Positions 24,781-34,279 of a DNA stretch of 64,000 nucleotides are shown in pieces. Both the position numbers and the translations under genes were made by a program. The stretch covers positions 1 to 64,000 of the forward strand of contig JAFUPV010000005.1 of the NCBI GenBank assembly GCA_017472605.1. Reading direction: 5' to 3'. The first letter of the stretch is position 1. Each line of letters begins with the position of its first letter. The stretch is from Lachnospiraceae bacterium. Lineage in GTDB: Bacteria; Bacillota; Clostridia; Lachnospirales; Lachnospiraceae. A model generated the notes under the pieces. It made no database searches. It saw only the letters and a program-made list of their open reading frames with translations, and was not told the DNA's origin.

Positions 24781-27700
24781 ATGATAGATTGGATTGTTGG
24801 ATCGTGTAGTTTGATTCTTCTGATGTTTCTCGTTCGAAGATGTTTGAAGAACCGGATTAGCTGCCGATTGCTCTATGCGCTGTGGGGGCTTGTTGTCATC
24901 CGCCTTCTTTGCCCGGTGGGTTTTTGGGACTGGAATGTTCCTCGGTCAGAAACGGATGGGCAGACAGCAGGAGTGGCGACTGAAAAACAGACGGCAGAGT
25001 GGAACCTGGATGAGGAATTGGAGGCCGGTGAGGATGAATGGAACCGTTTCCAGGAAGCTTCGCAGTTGGATGATATGTCCCGGAATCAGCCCGATTCGGT
25101 ACAGATTCCATCGAATGCTGTGAAGGCGGATATGGAAGAGAAAAACCTGGAAAACGCTCAGGGAATGGAGGGACAGACCGCGCTGCAGGCAGCTGGCGAT
25201 TCTCCGGTAACAGGAGTCGGTGAGGGGGACAGAGCAGAAATCGAAAATCGGTCATCCCGTTTTGAGAAGGATAGTTCGAATTCATTTGAACCGGTCTTTG
25301 CCGATGCAAAGAAAATGGCCGGATCGTTATCCGGTTGGGTGAATCAGAACCAGCAGCTGATTCGGCTGGTCTGGCTGGTGGGAACCGTGGCAGGATTACT
25401 CTGGATCCTTTTTGTAAATCTCCGCTTTTTCGCAAAACTGAAGGCAGTTCGGATTCGCAGGATATCCAGAGAGGAAGGCAGGGTTACCGATGTCTACGAA
25501 GTGGCTGATCTGGAAACGCCGTGTCTGTTTGGAATTTTTTCACCGGCGATCTATGTGACGCCGGAACTGATTGGCAAACCCGAAGATCTGCAGCTTGTAT
25601 TGGAACATGAAAGCAGTCATTACATGCACAGAGATCAGTACTGGGTACTGCTCCGTGGAATCTGTGTGGCAGCCTGGTGGTGGAATCCGCTGGTCTGGCT
25701 GGCGGCATCCGCCATGAGAAATGACTGTGAGATGGCCTGTGATGAACGGGTGATGGAGCGGATCGGCTGGGAAAAACGGTTCGATTATGGCAGGGTTTTA
25801 GTTGATGTTTCTTCCGGAAGTCATCACAGCAGCCACAGTCTGGTCGCGTCGACGATGGCTTCCGAAAAAGATGATGTGAAAGGGAGGCTGCGTATGATCA
25901 TGAGAAAAACGAAAATTCATGTGGTAAGTGTTGGTTTGGCAGTTGTCCTGATGATTGCCGGTACGGTATTCTGTTTTGGGGAAAACGGAACGCGTGAGTC
26001 CGAGAATGGGCCTGTGGTTCTGGCAGCATCCGGTGTCTATGTTTCTCCCGGTACAAAGGATGGTGTGGAGGAATTCTGTACCATTGCGGAAATAGAAGAT
26101 TCAATGTCCATCTATCAGGTAACTCCGGAGTGTTTCGGTGAAGAGCCGCCGGTGAAGCTGTTCAAAGATGTTGAGACGGGAAGAAACTGGGTGTTACAGG
26201 GGGAAGAAGCATGGAATCTTCGATCCGGTACGGAAAACGGTCTGCTGAGTGCGGCGCTGGCGGATCTGGATGCGAACGGTGTATATGAACTTTATTATAC
26301 ATACCGGAGCAAAGACGGAAGAGCTATGTTAAGTAGTTTTGATCTGGATGTCATGGCTGCGGGAGAGGAAATCGTGTATGTTGTGCCGGACGGAAACGAG
26401 CCGGTGCTTGGTATTGGAGAAGACGGGGAGCTTCGTGTTTTTGCAGGTGAGGCAGCGACCGGTCAGCAGTCCTGGGCAGATTATTCCATTGCACCGGGAG
26501 CTGTGGTATCCGGGATTCATTCAGAAGAACTGGTAGCGTATGAAGTGTTCTGGACGCAGGTAAAAGACACGGTGAATCTGACTTATCAGGAAGAACTGTC
26601 TGTTTTTGGCTGGCAGCCGCCTTTGGGAAACAACAGCAGAGACGTTATCTGGGGAATGAGTCCGGAACAGGTACTGCCGCAGCTGCCGGATTCCGAATGG
26701 GAAATGGAGGAAACGGATTCATCGACGACTTATATCTTTAACGATCTGCTGATTAATGACTGGAACGCGGATCTCTGTCTCGAATTCCATCGGGAAGTCG
26801 GGCTCATTCAGGTTCGGTTGGAGGCAGCAGAGGACTGCTATCAGAAAATAAATGAATGGATGAACCGGAATTGCCAGGGAACGGGAACTCCGGTTGAGAT
26901 TTCAGCTTTTGAAAACCAACAGGTGCAGTCCGGTCTGCGATGGAGCGGATTATTGGCGGAACGCTTACTGGATTCCATGGAAATCACTTCTTATTGGAAG
27001 GAAGCGATGGAATCGGAGGAATCGGAGTACGAAGGAACGGATTCTCTGGTATATGCGGAGCTTTTCAGGAAGGAAGACGGAGAAGAAACAGACCGGAATG
27101 TGGTATGCCGTTTTATGGCGACGGAATCGTTTGCCTATGCATGCCGGAAATCCTATGAGAGCTATGTGGACTTTGTCCGTGCGCAGACAGAGGAGGTCAG
27201 AAAGCAGATTAATTCTGAGTCGATGAGTCCGGATCGGGCCTGGTTGACCCGTTATGAAAACGGAGAAACAGCTACGGTTGCGCTTGCCAGGGAGGAATGG
27301 ATGAAAATCTGGCAGGCCTGCGAACTGGCGGCGGAAAAATGGATCCCGCACTCAGGACGGAAATCGTTATTGACAGACGGGTGGCAGATCCGAAGCAGTC
27401 AGCTGACAGGCACGGTTGAATTCCGGATTGGCAAAATGTTTGTTGTCCGGCTTGGTCTGATGGAGGACGGATCCGGTGTGGCAGAGATTCAGCGGATTGA
27501 CGAGAATTTCAATCGTGAAAGCATGACATTGCTCCTGCAGGATAAGGAACTGGGAAAACAGCTTATGCAGCTGATTTATGGTGTGGATTTCAATGGAGGA
27601 AATGAGAATGCAGAGGGATCCGCGGAATCAGTGGATACCGGGAACGGACTTTTGACTCTGGCGGCATCCGGTACCTATGTTTCTTCCGGCTCAAAGGAAG

Positions 27701-30700
27701 GCGTGGAGGAATTCTGCAAGTTGGCAGGCATTCGGGATTCCGCAAATGTATATTGCGTGACACCGGAAATTTTTGGCGAGAATCCAGTGGTTGAGATTTA
27801 CAAAGATACTGTGGAATGCGTAAGCTGGATATCCTATGAGGGAGCGTATCAGCGCCTGAAGAAGATGAATGAGATAAGTCTTATCAGCGCGGCGCTGGCT
27901 GATCTGGATGAGAATGGGATCTATGAGTTCTATTATACTTATAAGAAAAAGAATGATAATACGCCGCTGCTGGATGCCTGCGATCTGTCGGATATGAATC
28001 TGATTGGCCGAAGTGAAGGGTACCTCATGGATGTGGAATGTGTTCCTGTTCTTGGAATTGGTGAGGATGGAGAGCTGCGTGTCTATTCTGGAGAACTGAA
28101 TGCGCCGGATAACTCCATTACCGACTACGCCATTGCGATTGGGGAAGCTGCATCTGGCTATTACACAGAAGAACTGGTGAAATATGAGGCACATCAGTGG
28201 AAGATTACAAAGAATGAGTCGCTGATGGGTGGCGTACTGACTGAAATTGTCGATGTGCTGCCTCTGTTTTCCTTTAATGATTACATTTTCTGGGGAATGG
28301 ATCCGGAGATTGTGTTGACTCAGTGCAAGTGGGAGCCTGCAGAAATTCGTGCAGACGGTGATTATTACCTCTATCGGTTCCGTAATGTAACGGTGAACGA
28401 CATCCAGGTGGATGCAGAGCTTGCGTTTCATTCAGATGCCGGTCTGGTACAGATTCGTCTGGATACGCAGGCATCCAATTATGAAAAACTGATGGAATTG
28501 CGTGATGCTGCACAGAATGTGCCAGTGGAAACGATTGAAGCATCGCCCTCGGTGGGAGATGAGTTTGTGAAAGGTGTTCGCTGGGGAAGTCGGATCGATC
28601 AATTAAATACGAATTGGAAAGAAAACTATCAGGAAGGTGTGGAACAGTATGGAGAAGATTCCGTGCTGGAAGACTGGCTGATGTATACCGATGTTGTCCT
28701 TGCATCGGATCGAACGTCCGGTAACGAGTATGCGGTCTGGTGTTCCTGTGTATCCCTGCCGATGGCATACTGCAGTCAGAGCTATCGAAGCGGAATCGAT
28801 GAAAAGGTATTGCCGGTTGTAACGGAATGGCTTGCGGATATTGAGAACCGGGGATTGGAACCGAGGCGTGCCAAAGTATATAATTATAATTACTCCATTC
28901 CGTTTACAGAACGGGAACTGTCCGATGAGCAGATGAATGTTCTGTGGGATGTGTGCAGGCAGCTGACGGGTGAACTTTCGGCAGGAAGTTACTACTTTGG
29001 AAACAAGAAATTCCTGTTTGGTATTCCGCAGTTGAATGAAGTGAGTTTCTGGCTGGGAACGGAATATGTGGTTGACATCGTTGTTTTCGATGCGGGAGGC
29101 GGAAAGATTACGCTGGAGCATGTGGATGAGAATATGGTCAGAACGAAGGCTGAGTTGATCCTTGCCGGCGAGAATAACACATCTGTACTTTGGGAATGTA
29201 TTCGGCAGATCATTGTCAGTGCAGCGGAAGCGGATTCTGTTGGGGAACAGCCGCTTCCTGAGAAGGCGAATTCTGCCGAAGAATCGTTGCCTGCTGCGGA
29301 ACAGTCATTTTCTGGCGAGACAGGTTCTTCCGTGGAACAGTCGCTTCCCGTGCTGGCATCTGCGGATGGATACCAGTCGGTTGGGACAAAAGACGGTGTT
29401 GAGGAATTCTGTCAGCTGGCTGGCCTGAAAGATTCCACAAATATTTATCAGGTGACACCGGAAATGTTTGGTGAGGAATTGTCAGTCCGGATATTTAAAG
29501 ACTGTGTCAGTGGAATGACCTGGATCCGATATCAGGACTCGTTTTTGAATCTTCGGATTACGGAAGCGAGCGGGCTGACCAGTGCGGCACTTGCGGATCT
29601 CAACTCTGACGGATGCTATGAATTCTATTACATGTATCCTGGAAGTGACGGCGCAGTTCTTAGCTATGTGGATCTTTCCAGGATGGAAAACGGAAAAAAA
29701 GCTGAATATGCGATGGAAGATGGAAGCTACCCTCTGCTTGGAATTGGGGAGGGCGGCGAGCTGCAGGCTTTTGCAGGAACAAAGCGTACAGAAGCGGATT
29801 CCAATACAGATTATGTGCTGGAACGCGGCGCTGTCATGGCGGGAAAAAACGGAGAGAATCTTGTTAAATATGAAGTATTCTGGAGTCAGATTCAAACGAC
29901 AGAGGAACTGAAAGATTCGGAAGCCAGATCTGCTGAGAGGACAAAATGGCAGCCGTCCATTGGAACCGGAATCTATGCGTACTGGGGAATGATGCCGGAA
30001 GAGATTCTGGTTCAGCTGGAAGATGCGTCTTTGGAGGTTGCTGAGGATGGAGAATATCGGACCTATCTTCTGGAGGATACCGTTGTATATGGAGAGCGTG
30101 CGGATTTGTATCTGATTTTCCACGCGCAAGCTGGTCTGGTGGAAACAAAGCTGGTGATGGACGAAGACTGTTATGATGAAATAACGAAGAAGATGGCAGA
30201 ACAGAATGGAAGAGGAGGAAATACACTGCTGTCATCGGAGATGTTTGGCGGCGAGCCGAAGCTTGCTGATTCCATCGTGAGGGGAATGTACTGGAGTACG
30301 GATGGATATTCCAATCTGTTAAGCGGAGATCTGCATACATACTATTTACAGAGTCTGGAACAATATCCGACAACGGATGGGGAAGAAGAAACGCTGATTC
30401 GCGCAGAAATTGCTGTGATTCCGACTGGAAATCGTGAATGGAATCCGGTTGATGGCGCGGCTGAGAGCAATGACGATGCAGTGGAAAGCACGGCCGAGAG
30501 TTCCGATGATGATGCAGTGAAAAGCACGGTCAAGGGCGCCAATGAAAGTCCAGTCGAAAACTGCACCGTCTGGCATTATCGTGCATCGGTACCGATGGCT
30601 CTCGCATTTCAGAAATACAGAAATCAGCAGATGGAAGAAATTCTGCCGGTGGTATCCGAATGGATCGGGGAAATCAGGAGTCAGGGACTGGAGCCAAGAC

Positions 30701-31062
30701 GAATGGAAGCCCAGATTCGCAGCGATGACAGAAATCAGATGAATCAGATTCTCTCTTTAGAGGAAAGAAAACGAATCTGGGAAGCATGTGAGGGAATTGA
30801 GGAAGCATGGCAGCCGGATCCTGTAAATACAATGGCATTGAGCAGTATGTCATCGGAAGAACCGCTTGCATATGGTACTGTTACCATGTATTTTGGAACA
30901 GAGGTCAGATTGTCTGTCACCGTTTACCGTCAGGGAGGAGGCATCGTGGAACTCTGGCATGTGGATGAGGAATTCAACCGCACCATCGTAGAACTGGTGC
31001 TTCCAAAGAATGCGGTCAGTGGAGAAATTTGGGAGGAATTGGTGAAGCGGATGAACAGCTGA
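24781..31062 (+). CDS. Giant BlaR1-like M56 sensor protease with three tandem extracellular modules
   Basis: A 2,093-residue membrane sensor; usual BlaR1/MecR1 proteins are about 580-600. Residues 1-45 hold the first helices (SLILLMFLVRRCLK, YALWGLVVIRLL), then an acidic loop, a helix at about 195, and the M56 zinc site HESSH at about 276 with NDCEMACDERV downstream. A final helix at about 385-405 leads outside. The rest is three diverged repeats of about 546-570 residues starting near 413, 960 and 1525. Each opens with DGVEEFC..., has VTPE-x-FGE and ALADL-[DN]-xxGxYE motifs, and ends GGG..E-HVDE. There is no penicillin-binding domain, so the ligand is unlikely to be a beta-lactam. Signal presumably activates the protease and inactivates the repressor. 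A nearby ATG at 24745 is an alternative start. Confidence 0.85.
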   Translation: MIDWIVGSCSLILLMFLVRRCLKNRISCRLLYALWGLVVIRLLCPVGFWDWNVPRSETDGQTAGVATEKQTAEWNLDEELEAGEDEWNRFQEASQLDDMSRNQPDSVQIPSNAVKADMEEKNLENAQGMEGQTALQAAGDSPVTGVGEGDRAEIENRSSRFEKDSSNSFEPVFADAKKMAGSLSGWVNQNQQLIRLVWLVGTVAGLLWILFVNLRFFAKLKAVRIRRISREEGRVTDVYEVADLETPCLFGIFSPAIYVTPELIGKPEDLQLVLEHESSHYMHRDQYWVLLRGICVAAWWWNPLVWLAASAMRNDCEMACDERVMERIGWEKRFDYGRVLVDVSSGSHHSSHSLVASTMASEKDDVKGRLRMIMRKTKIHVVSVGLAVVLMIAGTVFCFGENGTRESENGPVVLAASGVYVSPGTKDGVEEFCTIAEIEDSMSIYQVTPECFGEEPPVKLFKDVETGRNWVLQGEEAWNLRSGTENGLLSAALADLDANGVYELYYTYRSKDGRAMLSSFDLDVMAAGEEIVYVVPDGNEPVLGIGEDGELRVFAGEAATGQQSWADYSIAPGAVVSGIHSEELVAYEVFWTQVKDTVNLTYQEELSVFGWQPPLGNNSRDVIWGMSPEQVLPQLPDSEWEMEETDSSTTYIFNDLLINDWNADLCLEFHREVGLIQVRLEAAEDCYQKINEWMNRNCQGTGTPVEISAFENQQVQSGLRWSGLLAERLLDSMEITSYWKEAMESEESEYEGTDSLVYAELFRKEDGEETDRNVVCRFMATESFAYACRKSYESYVDFVRAQTEEVRKQINSESMSPDRAWLTRYENGETATVALAREEWMKIWQACELAAEKWIPHSGRKSLLTDGWQIRSSQLTGTVEFRIGKMFVVRLGLMEDGSGVAEIQRIDENFNRESMTLLLQDKELGKQLMQLIYGVDFNGGNENAEGSAESVDTGNGLLTLAASGTYVSSGSKEGVEEFCKLAGIRDSANVYCVTPEIFGENPVVEIYKDTVECVSWISYEGAYQRLKKMNEISLISAALADLDENGIYEFYYTYKKKNDNTPLLDACDLSDMNLIGRSEGYLMDVECVPVLGIGEDGELRVYSGELNAPDNSITDYAIAIGEAASGYYTEELVKYEAHQWKITKNESLMGGVLTEIVDVLPLFSFNDYIFWGMDPEIVLTQCKWEPAEIRADGDYYLYRFRNVTVNDIQVDAELAFHSDAGLVQIRLDTQASNYEKLMELRDAAQNVPVETIEASPSVGDEFVKGVRWGSRIDQLNTNWKENYQEGVEQYGEDSVLEDWLMYTDVVLASDRTSGNEYAVWCSCVSLPMAYCSQSYRSGIDEKVLPVVTEWLADIENRGLEPRRAKVYNYNYSIPFTERELSDEQMNVLWDVCRQLTGELSAGSYYFGNKKFLFGIPQLNEVSFWLGTEYVVDIVVFDAGGGKITLEHVDENMVRTKAELILAGENNTSVLWECIRQIIVSAAEADSVGEQPLPEKANSAEESLPAAEQSFSGETGSSVEQSLPVLASADGYQSVGTKDGVEEFCQLAGLKDSTNIYQVTPEMFGEELSVRIFKDCVSGMTWIRYQDSFLNLRITEASGLTSAALADLNSDGCYEFYYMYPGSDGAVLSYVDLSRMENGKKAEYAMEDGSYPLLGIGEGGELQAFAGTKRTEADSNTDYVLERGAVMAGKNGENLVKYEVFWSQIQTTEELKDSEARSAERTKWQPSIGTGIYAYWGMMPEEILVQLEDASLEVAEDGEYRTYLLEDTVVYGERADLYLIFHAQAGLVETKLVMDEDCYDEITKKMAEQNGRGGNTLLSSEMFGGEPKLADSIVRGMYWSTDGYSNLLSGDLHTYYLQSLEQYPTTDGEEETLIRAEIAVIPTGNREWNPVDGAAESNDDAVESTAESSDDDAVKSTVKGANESPVENCTVWHYRASVPMALAFQKYRNQQMEEILPVVSEWIGEIRSQGLEPRRMEAQIRSDDRNQMNQILSLEERKRIWEACEGIEEAWQPDPVNTMALSSMSSEEPLAYGTVTMYFGTEVRLSVTVYRQGGGIVELWHVDEEFNRTIVELVLPKNAVSGEIWEELVKRMNS

Positions 31063-31090
31063 CAGAGATTCGCTGCAAATAGTACAGAGA

Positions 31091-31153
31091 GCTGCGGGGA
31101 TTTTCTCCGCAGCTTTTTTGCTGTTGGGATTTTCTCCGCAGCTTTTTTGCTGT
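31091..31153 (+). terminator. Terminator with partially duplicated arm
   Basis: GCTGCGG (31091-31097) pairs with CCGCAGC (31107-31113), then six T residues. A 28-nt copy of the loop, right arm and T-run repeats at 31126-31153, so a second right arm is available for alternative pairing. It ends the BlaI-BlaR1 operon. Confidence 0.75.
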
Positions 31154-31239
31154 GGAACAGCGAATCCGGTAAAAAGAGCCTGTGTACGCGGCAGGAGAGT
31201 TGGTTTCTGGCTGCGTAAATGTGCCGGAAACGATGCAAG

Positions 31240-31267
31240 TTGACAAAGTTTTATTTCAGATTATAAT
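31240..31267 (+). promoter_or_regulatory. Sigma-A promoter of the M50-like protease gene
   Basis: Perfect TTGACA (31240-31245), a 16-nt spacer and perfect TATAAT (31262-31267), about 30 nt before the start codon. Confidence 0.8.
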
Positions 31268-31298
31268 AGAAGTAATTTATGGCATAAGGAGAGGGAAC

Positions 31299-32456
31299 AT
31301 GGGAGGAGCAAATAAGAAAAAGAAGCCAGTCTGGCAGCAGCAGCTGATGATTGGAATTTTTATGCTGATCGGAGGCTGCTGCGGATTTCTGATCGGAATG
31401 CATATGGGTACGGTGATCAGTGACGAAGCAGCGACGGGGGAACGGATTTTGTCAATGCTTGTTCTGGTTATCGGCATGTATGCGGCGATTTTCTTTCAGC
31501 TGGTGATTCATGAGGCAGGGCACCTGGTTTTTGGTTTGCTGACCGGTTATCGGTTTTCCTCGTTTCGAATCGGCAGCTTTATGTGGGTGAAGGATGGAGA
31601 GTTGATTCGCATGAAACGCATGTCTCTGGCGGGAACAGGAGGGCAGTGCCTGATGGGACCGCCAGACTGGAAGGATGAAACCTTTCCGGTTGTGCTGTAT
31701 AATCTGGGCGGCTGTCTGATGAATCTGATCGGAAGTCTGATCTTCTTTCTTCTTGCCTGGGCAGCGGGAAAGATGAGTCTGACTGGTATGGTTTTCCTGA
31801 TTTTTGCCAGTGTTGGTCTGTTTATTGGCGCGATGAACGGAATTCCGCTGCGGCTTGGACTGGTTGATAATGACGGGTATAATGCGCTGTCCATGACAAA
31901 GAACCGGGAAGCACGGCGCGCATTCTGGCTTCAGATGAAAATGAACGAACAGATTGCAGCTGGAGTGCGTCTGAAGGATATGCCGGGGGAATGGTTTGCC
32001 ATGCCTGGTGAAACCGCGATGAAAAACAGCATGGCTGCCAGCATTGCAGTCTTTGCATGTAACCGGCTGATGGATGAGAAAAACTTTGATCAGGCCGGGA
32101 AGGAAATGAAACGCCTTCTGGAGATGGATTCGGCAATCGTTGGCGTTCACCGGAATCTGATGGTCTGTGACTGCATGTATCTGGAGATGATCGGTGAAAA
32201 CCGTCGGGAAGTGATTGATGAAATGTTCGATCAGAACCAGAAAACATTCATGAAAAGTATGAAGAGATTTCCGTCCGTAATCCGTACGGAATACCTCTAT
32301 GCGCTGCTGGTGCAAACGGATGAAACAAAAGCGGAAGAATGGAAGAAACAGTTTGAGGAATGTGCCCGCACCTATCCGTATCCCAGTGACATCGAAAGTG
32401 AGCGGGAGCTGATTTCAATCGCAATCCGAAAGCGGGAAGCGCAGATGCAGGAGTAA
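31299..32456 (+). CDS. M50-like site-2 protease family membrane protein
   Basis: A 385-residue protein. After a Lys-rich start come hydrophobic segments at about 15-35 and 55-80, the second holding HEAGH (about residue 70), the zinc motif of intramembrane M50 proteases. Further helices lie at about 130-155 and 165-185, followed by NGIPLRLGLVDNDGYN, in which the Asp residues match the position of the third zinc ligand. The C-terminal 170 residues are a soluble helical, TPR-like region. There is no PDZ domain. The ATG at 31299 follows AAGGAGAGGG. Its location right after a giant BlaR1-like sensor suggests a possible role in signalling. Confidence 0.8.
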   Translation: MGGANKKKKPVWQQQLMIGIFMLIGGCCGFLIGMHMGTVISDEAATGERILSMLVLVIGMYAAIFFQLVIHEAGHLVFGLLTGYRFSSFRIGSFMWVKDGELIRMKRMSLAGTGGQCLMGPPDWKDETFPVVLYNLGGCLMNLIGSLIFFLLAWAAGKMSLTGMVFLIFASVGLFIGAMNGIPLRLGLVDNDGYNALSMTKNREARRAFWLQMKMNEQIAAGVRLKDMPGEWFAMPGETAMKNSMAASIAVFACNRLMDEKNFDQAGKEMKRLLEMDSAIVGVHRNLMVCDCMYLEMIGENRREVIDEMFDQNQKTFMKSMKRFPSVIRTEYLYALLVQTDETKAEEWKKQFEECARTYPYPSDIESERELISIAIRKREAQMQE

Positions 32457-32543
32457 CTTGAGGCGGATTGAAAAACAGGTTAACAGCGACGTTTTGCAGA
32501 AGGATGTATTTACAGAAGGATCTATTTGCAGAAAGGGATGAAA

Positions 32544-34220
32544 ATGAACGTATTTCATGCGTATCAAAAGCTGCCGATTGACTTTTCGGTGATTGGTCTG
32601 GAACCGCGAAGTGAATCCGGTGGATATTTCTGTACGCCGAAGGGGGCGAAGGTTTTTGGCTGGCCCGGAGTGGACGGTGTGCATTATTGTTTTATTCGTG
32701 GATTTGGAAAAAAAGTGTTTGTTGTCTGCCCAATGAATGAGCCGGGGAACTATGTGCGTCCGGTGGCAGAAAATTTTGAGGAGTTTCTTTGTCTTCTTTT
32801 GGCATGCAAAGATCCGGGCGTGATTGAAAGTGCCGGATTTCTGAATCAGGAACGGTTTGATGCTTTTCGTTCGGAAACAGAAGCGGGGCTTTCCCAAAAA
32901 CAGAGGGAGGCACTGGAAATGATTCAAAGGGAACTGGCGCTGACGCCGTTGGAAAATCCATATGCTTACATAAAGAAGGTTCAGGAATCATTTGACAGTT
33001 CGAAACTTTGTTTTACTGACGAGTATTACGAGTGGGTGCCGCGGGAGGAGAAACAGCCAAAGGAGTGGAAGGTTTATTTTGAAACATACTTTGGCAGCAG
33101 GAGCCGTTCACGCGCCGGAAAAGAGATTTCTCTGAACCGGAAATTTCAGTGGGGAGAGCAGAACTGGTACGTTCCGTCTGTCTATCTCTGTGCGGCAGGC
33201 ATCGTGGTTGATTTCTGTGTGGAAGTTCCGGCGGAAGAAATGAAGCGGTTTATTGATAAATGGGATCTTCTTCAGAAATCGGACGTCACAATGTTTCGCG
33301 AAGAAGAGACCGAGCAGATTGAAGCAGAAGATCCGAGACGCGTTGATTTTTCTGCCAGATTACTTGTGAATGGCAGAGAACTGAAATGGAGTCATCAAAT
33401 GGGAATTGGCTGGATGCCCGAAGGGATTGTTCCGGAGGAAATGATGGAAGTGTCGCCGCAGGCAGAACAGGTTCTGGAACATTATGATCTGGAGCCGGAA
33501 CGCTGTTGGGTGATCCGCAGAACATCGTTTCCCTGGCGGACGGCGAAAAAACCAAAGCTTCAGTCAATCCGTCTTGTTCTGGAAGCGGATCCGGTGCAGA
33601 TTCCGGGTGAACATATCCGGGTGAACAAAGCAGGAGAACAGGTGGTTTTTCAGAATCCGGTGAATGGCTGCGTACATACCATGACGGTTGTGGACTATGA
33701 GAGAGGGGAACTGAAAAGCGATCTGCTTCCGGATGAATTTGAAGCAATTCCGGCCCACTATGTTTCCATGAAGTTTACGATAACTCCGGAGTTAGTCGGA
33801 AATGAATTTTCGCTTACGGATTGTGAGAAAAGCGAGGAACCAAAGCAAAAGAAAAATGAGCGGAGAATGGGAGCGGCCGCAATTGGAGTGATTGGTTTGG
33901 GATACCAGACAGAAGAAAAGAGCGAAAGTGATGCGATGAATGTGAGTGATGTTGCAGATGAGATTGAGGCTGTGGATGTGAACAATAATGCGGAGAAAAC
34001 AGGGATGGAAGAAGAGGTTGATCCGGCAGCGATGATTATCGGTGGTGCAGATGGACCAACTGCGATTTTTCTTGCAGGGCATTCTTGTCCGACAGAACCG
34101 ACAATCCATAGCACCTGCTCCGCGCTTCATTATCAGCCGGTTGAATCCGTGGAATGGCGTTTTACGTTTTATGAAAAGAGAAAGCCGGATCTGGAAATGG
34201 ATCTGCTTTCCTCAGAATGA
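32544..34220 (+). CDS. Uncharacterised protein with a stand-alone GGADGPT (OadB-like) motif
   Basis: A 558-residue soluble protein without signal peptide. The N-terminal part (about 1-75) looks like a small alpha/beta SMI1/KNR4-like or ligand-binding fold (GVHYCFIRGFGKKVFVVCP). The middle and C-terminal parts show beta-rich segments with a W/F pattern and a Glu-rich linker (about 430-490). At about 500 is DPAAMIIGGADGPTAIFLAG, nearly identical to the conserved motif of the beta subunit of Na+-pumping decarboxylases. None of the beta-subunit membrane helices is present, so the pump function is not implied. AGAAAGGG precedes the ATG at 32544. It lies in the same unit as the M50-like gene. Confidence 0.65.
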   Translation: MNVFHAYQKLPIDFSVIGLEPRSESGGYFCTPKGAKVFGWPGVDGVHYCFIRGFGKKVFVVCPMNEPGNYVRPVAENFEEFLCLLLACKDPGVIESAGFLNQERFDAFRSETEAGLSQKQREALEMIQRELALTPLENPYAYIKKVQESFDSSKLCFTDEYYEWVPREEKQPKEWKVYFETYFGSRSRSRAGKEISLNRKFQWGEQNWYVPSVYLCAAGIVVDFCVEVPAEEMKRFIDKWDLLQKSDVTMFREEETEQIEAEDPRRVDFSARLLVNGRELKWSHQMGIGWMPEGIVPEEMMEVSPQAEQVLEHYDLEPERCWVIRRTSFPWRTAKKPKLQSIRLVLEADPVQIPGEHIRVNKAGEQVVFQNPVNGCVHTMTVVDYERGELKSDLLPDEFEAIPAHYVSMKFTITPELVGNEFSLTDCEKSEEPKQKKNERRMGAAAIGVIGLGYQTEEKSESDAMNVSDVADEIEAVDVNNNAEKTGMEEEVDPAAMIIGGADGPTAIFLAGHSCPTEPTIHSTCSALHYQPVESVEWRFTFYEKRKPDLEMDLLSSE

Positions 34221-34279
34221 AGGATGACATAAATAAGAATTAAGAAAGAAATAAGAAGATAGTAAGAGGAAAAGAAATC

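Noticed and set aside
32544-34220. Annotation as Na+-translocating decarboxylase beta subunit
   Set aside because: Only the GGADGPT motif matches; the required multi-helix membrane domain is absent.
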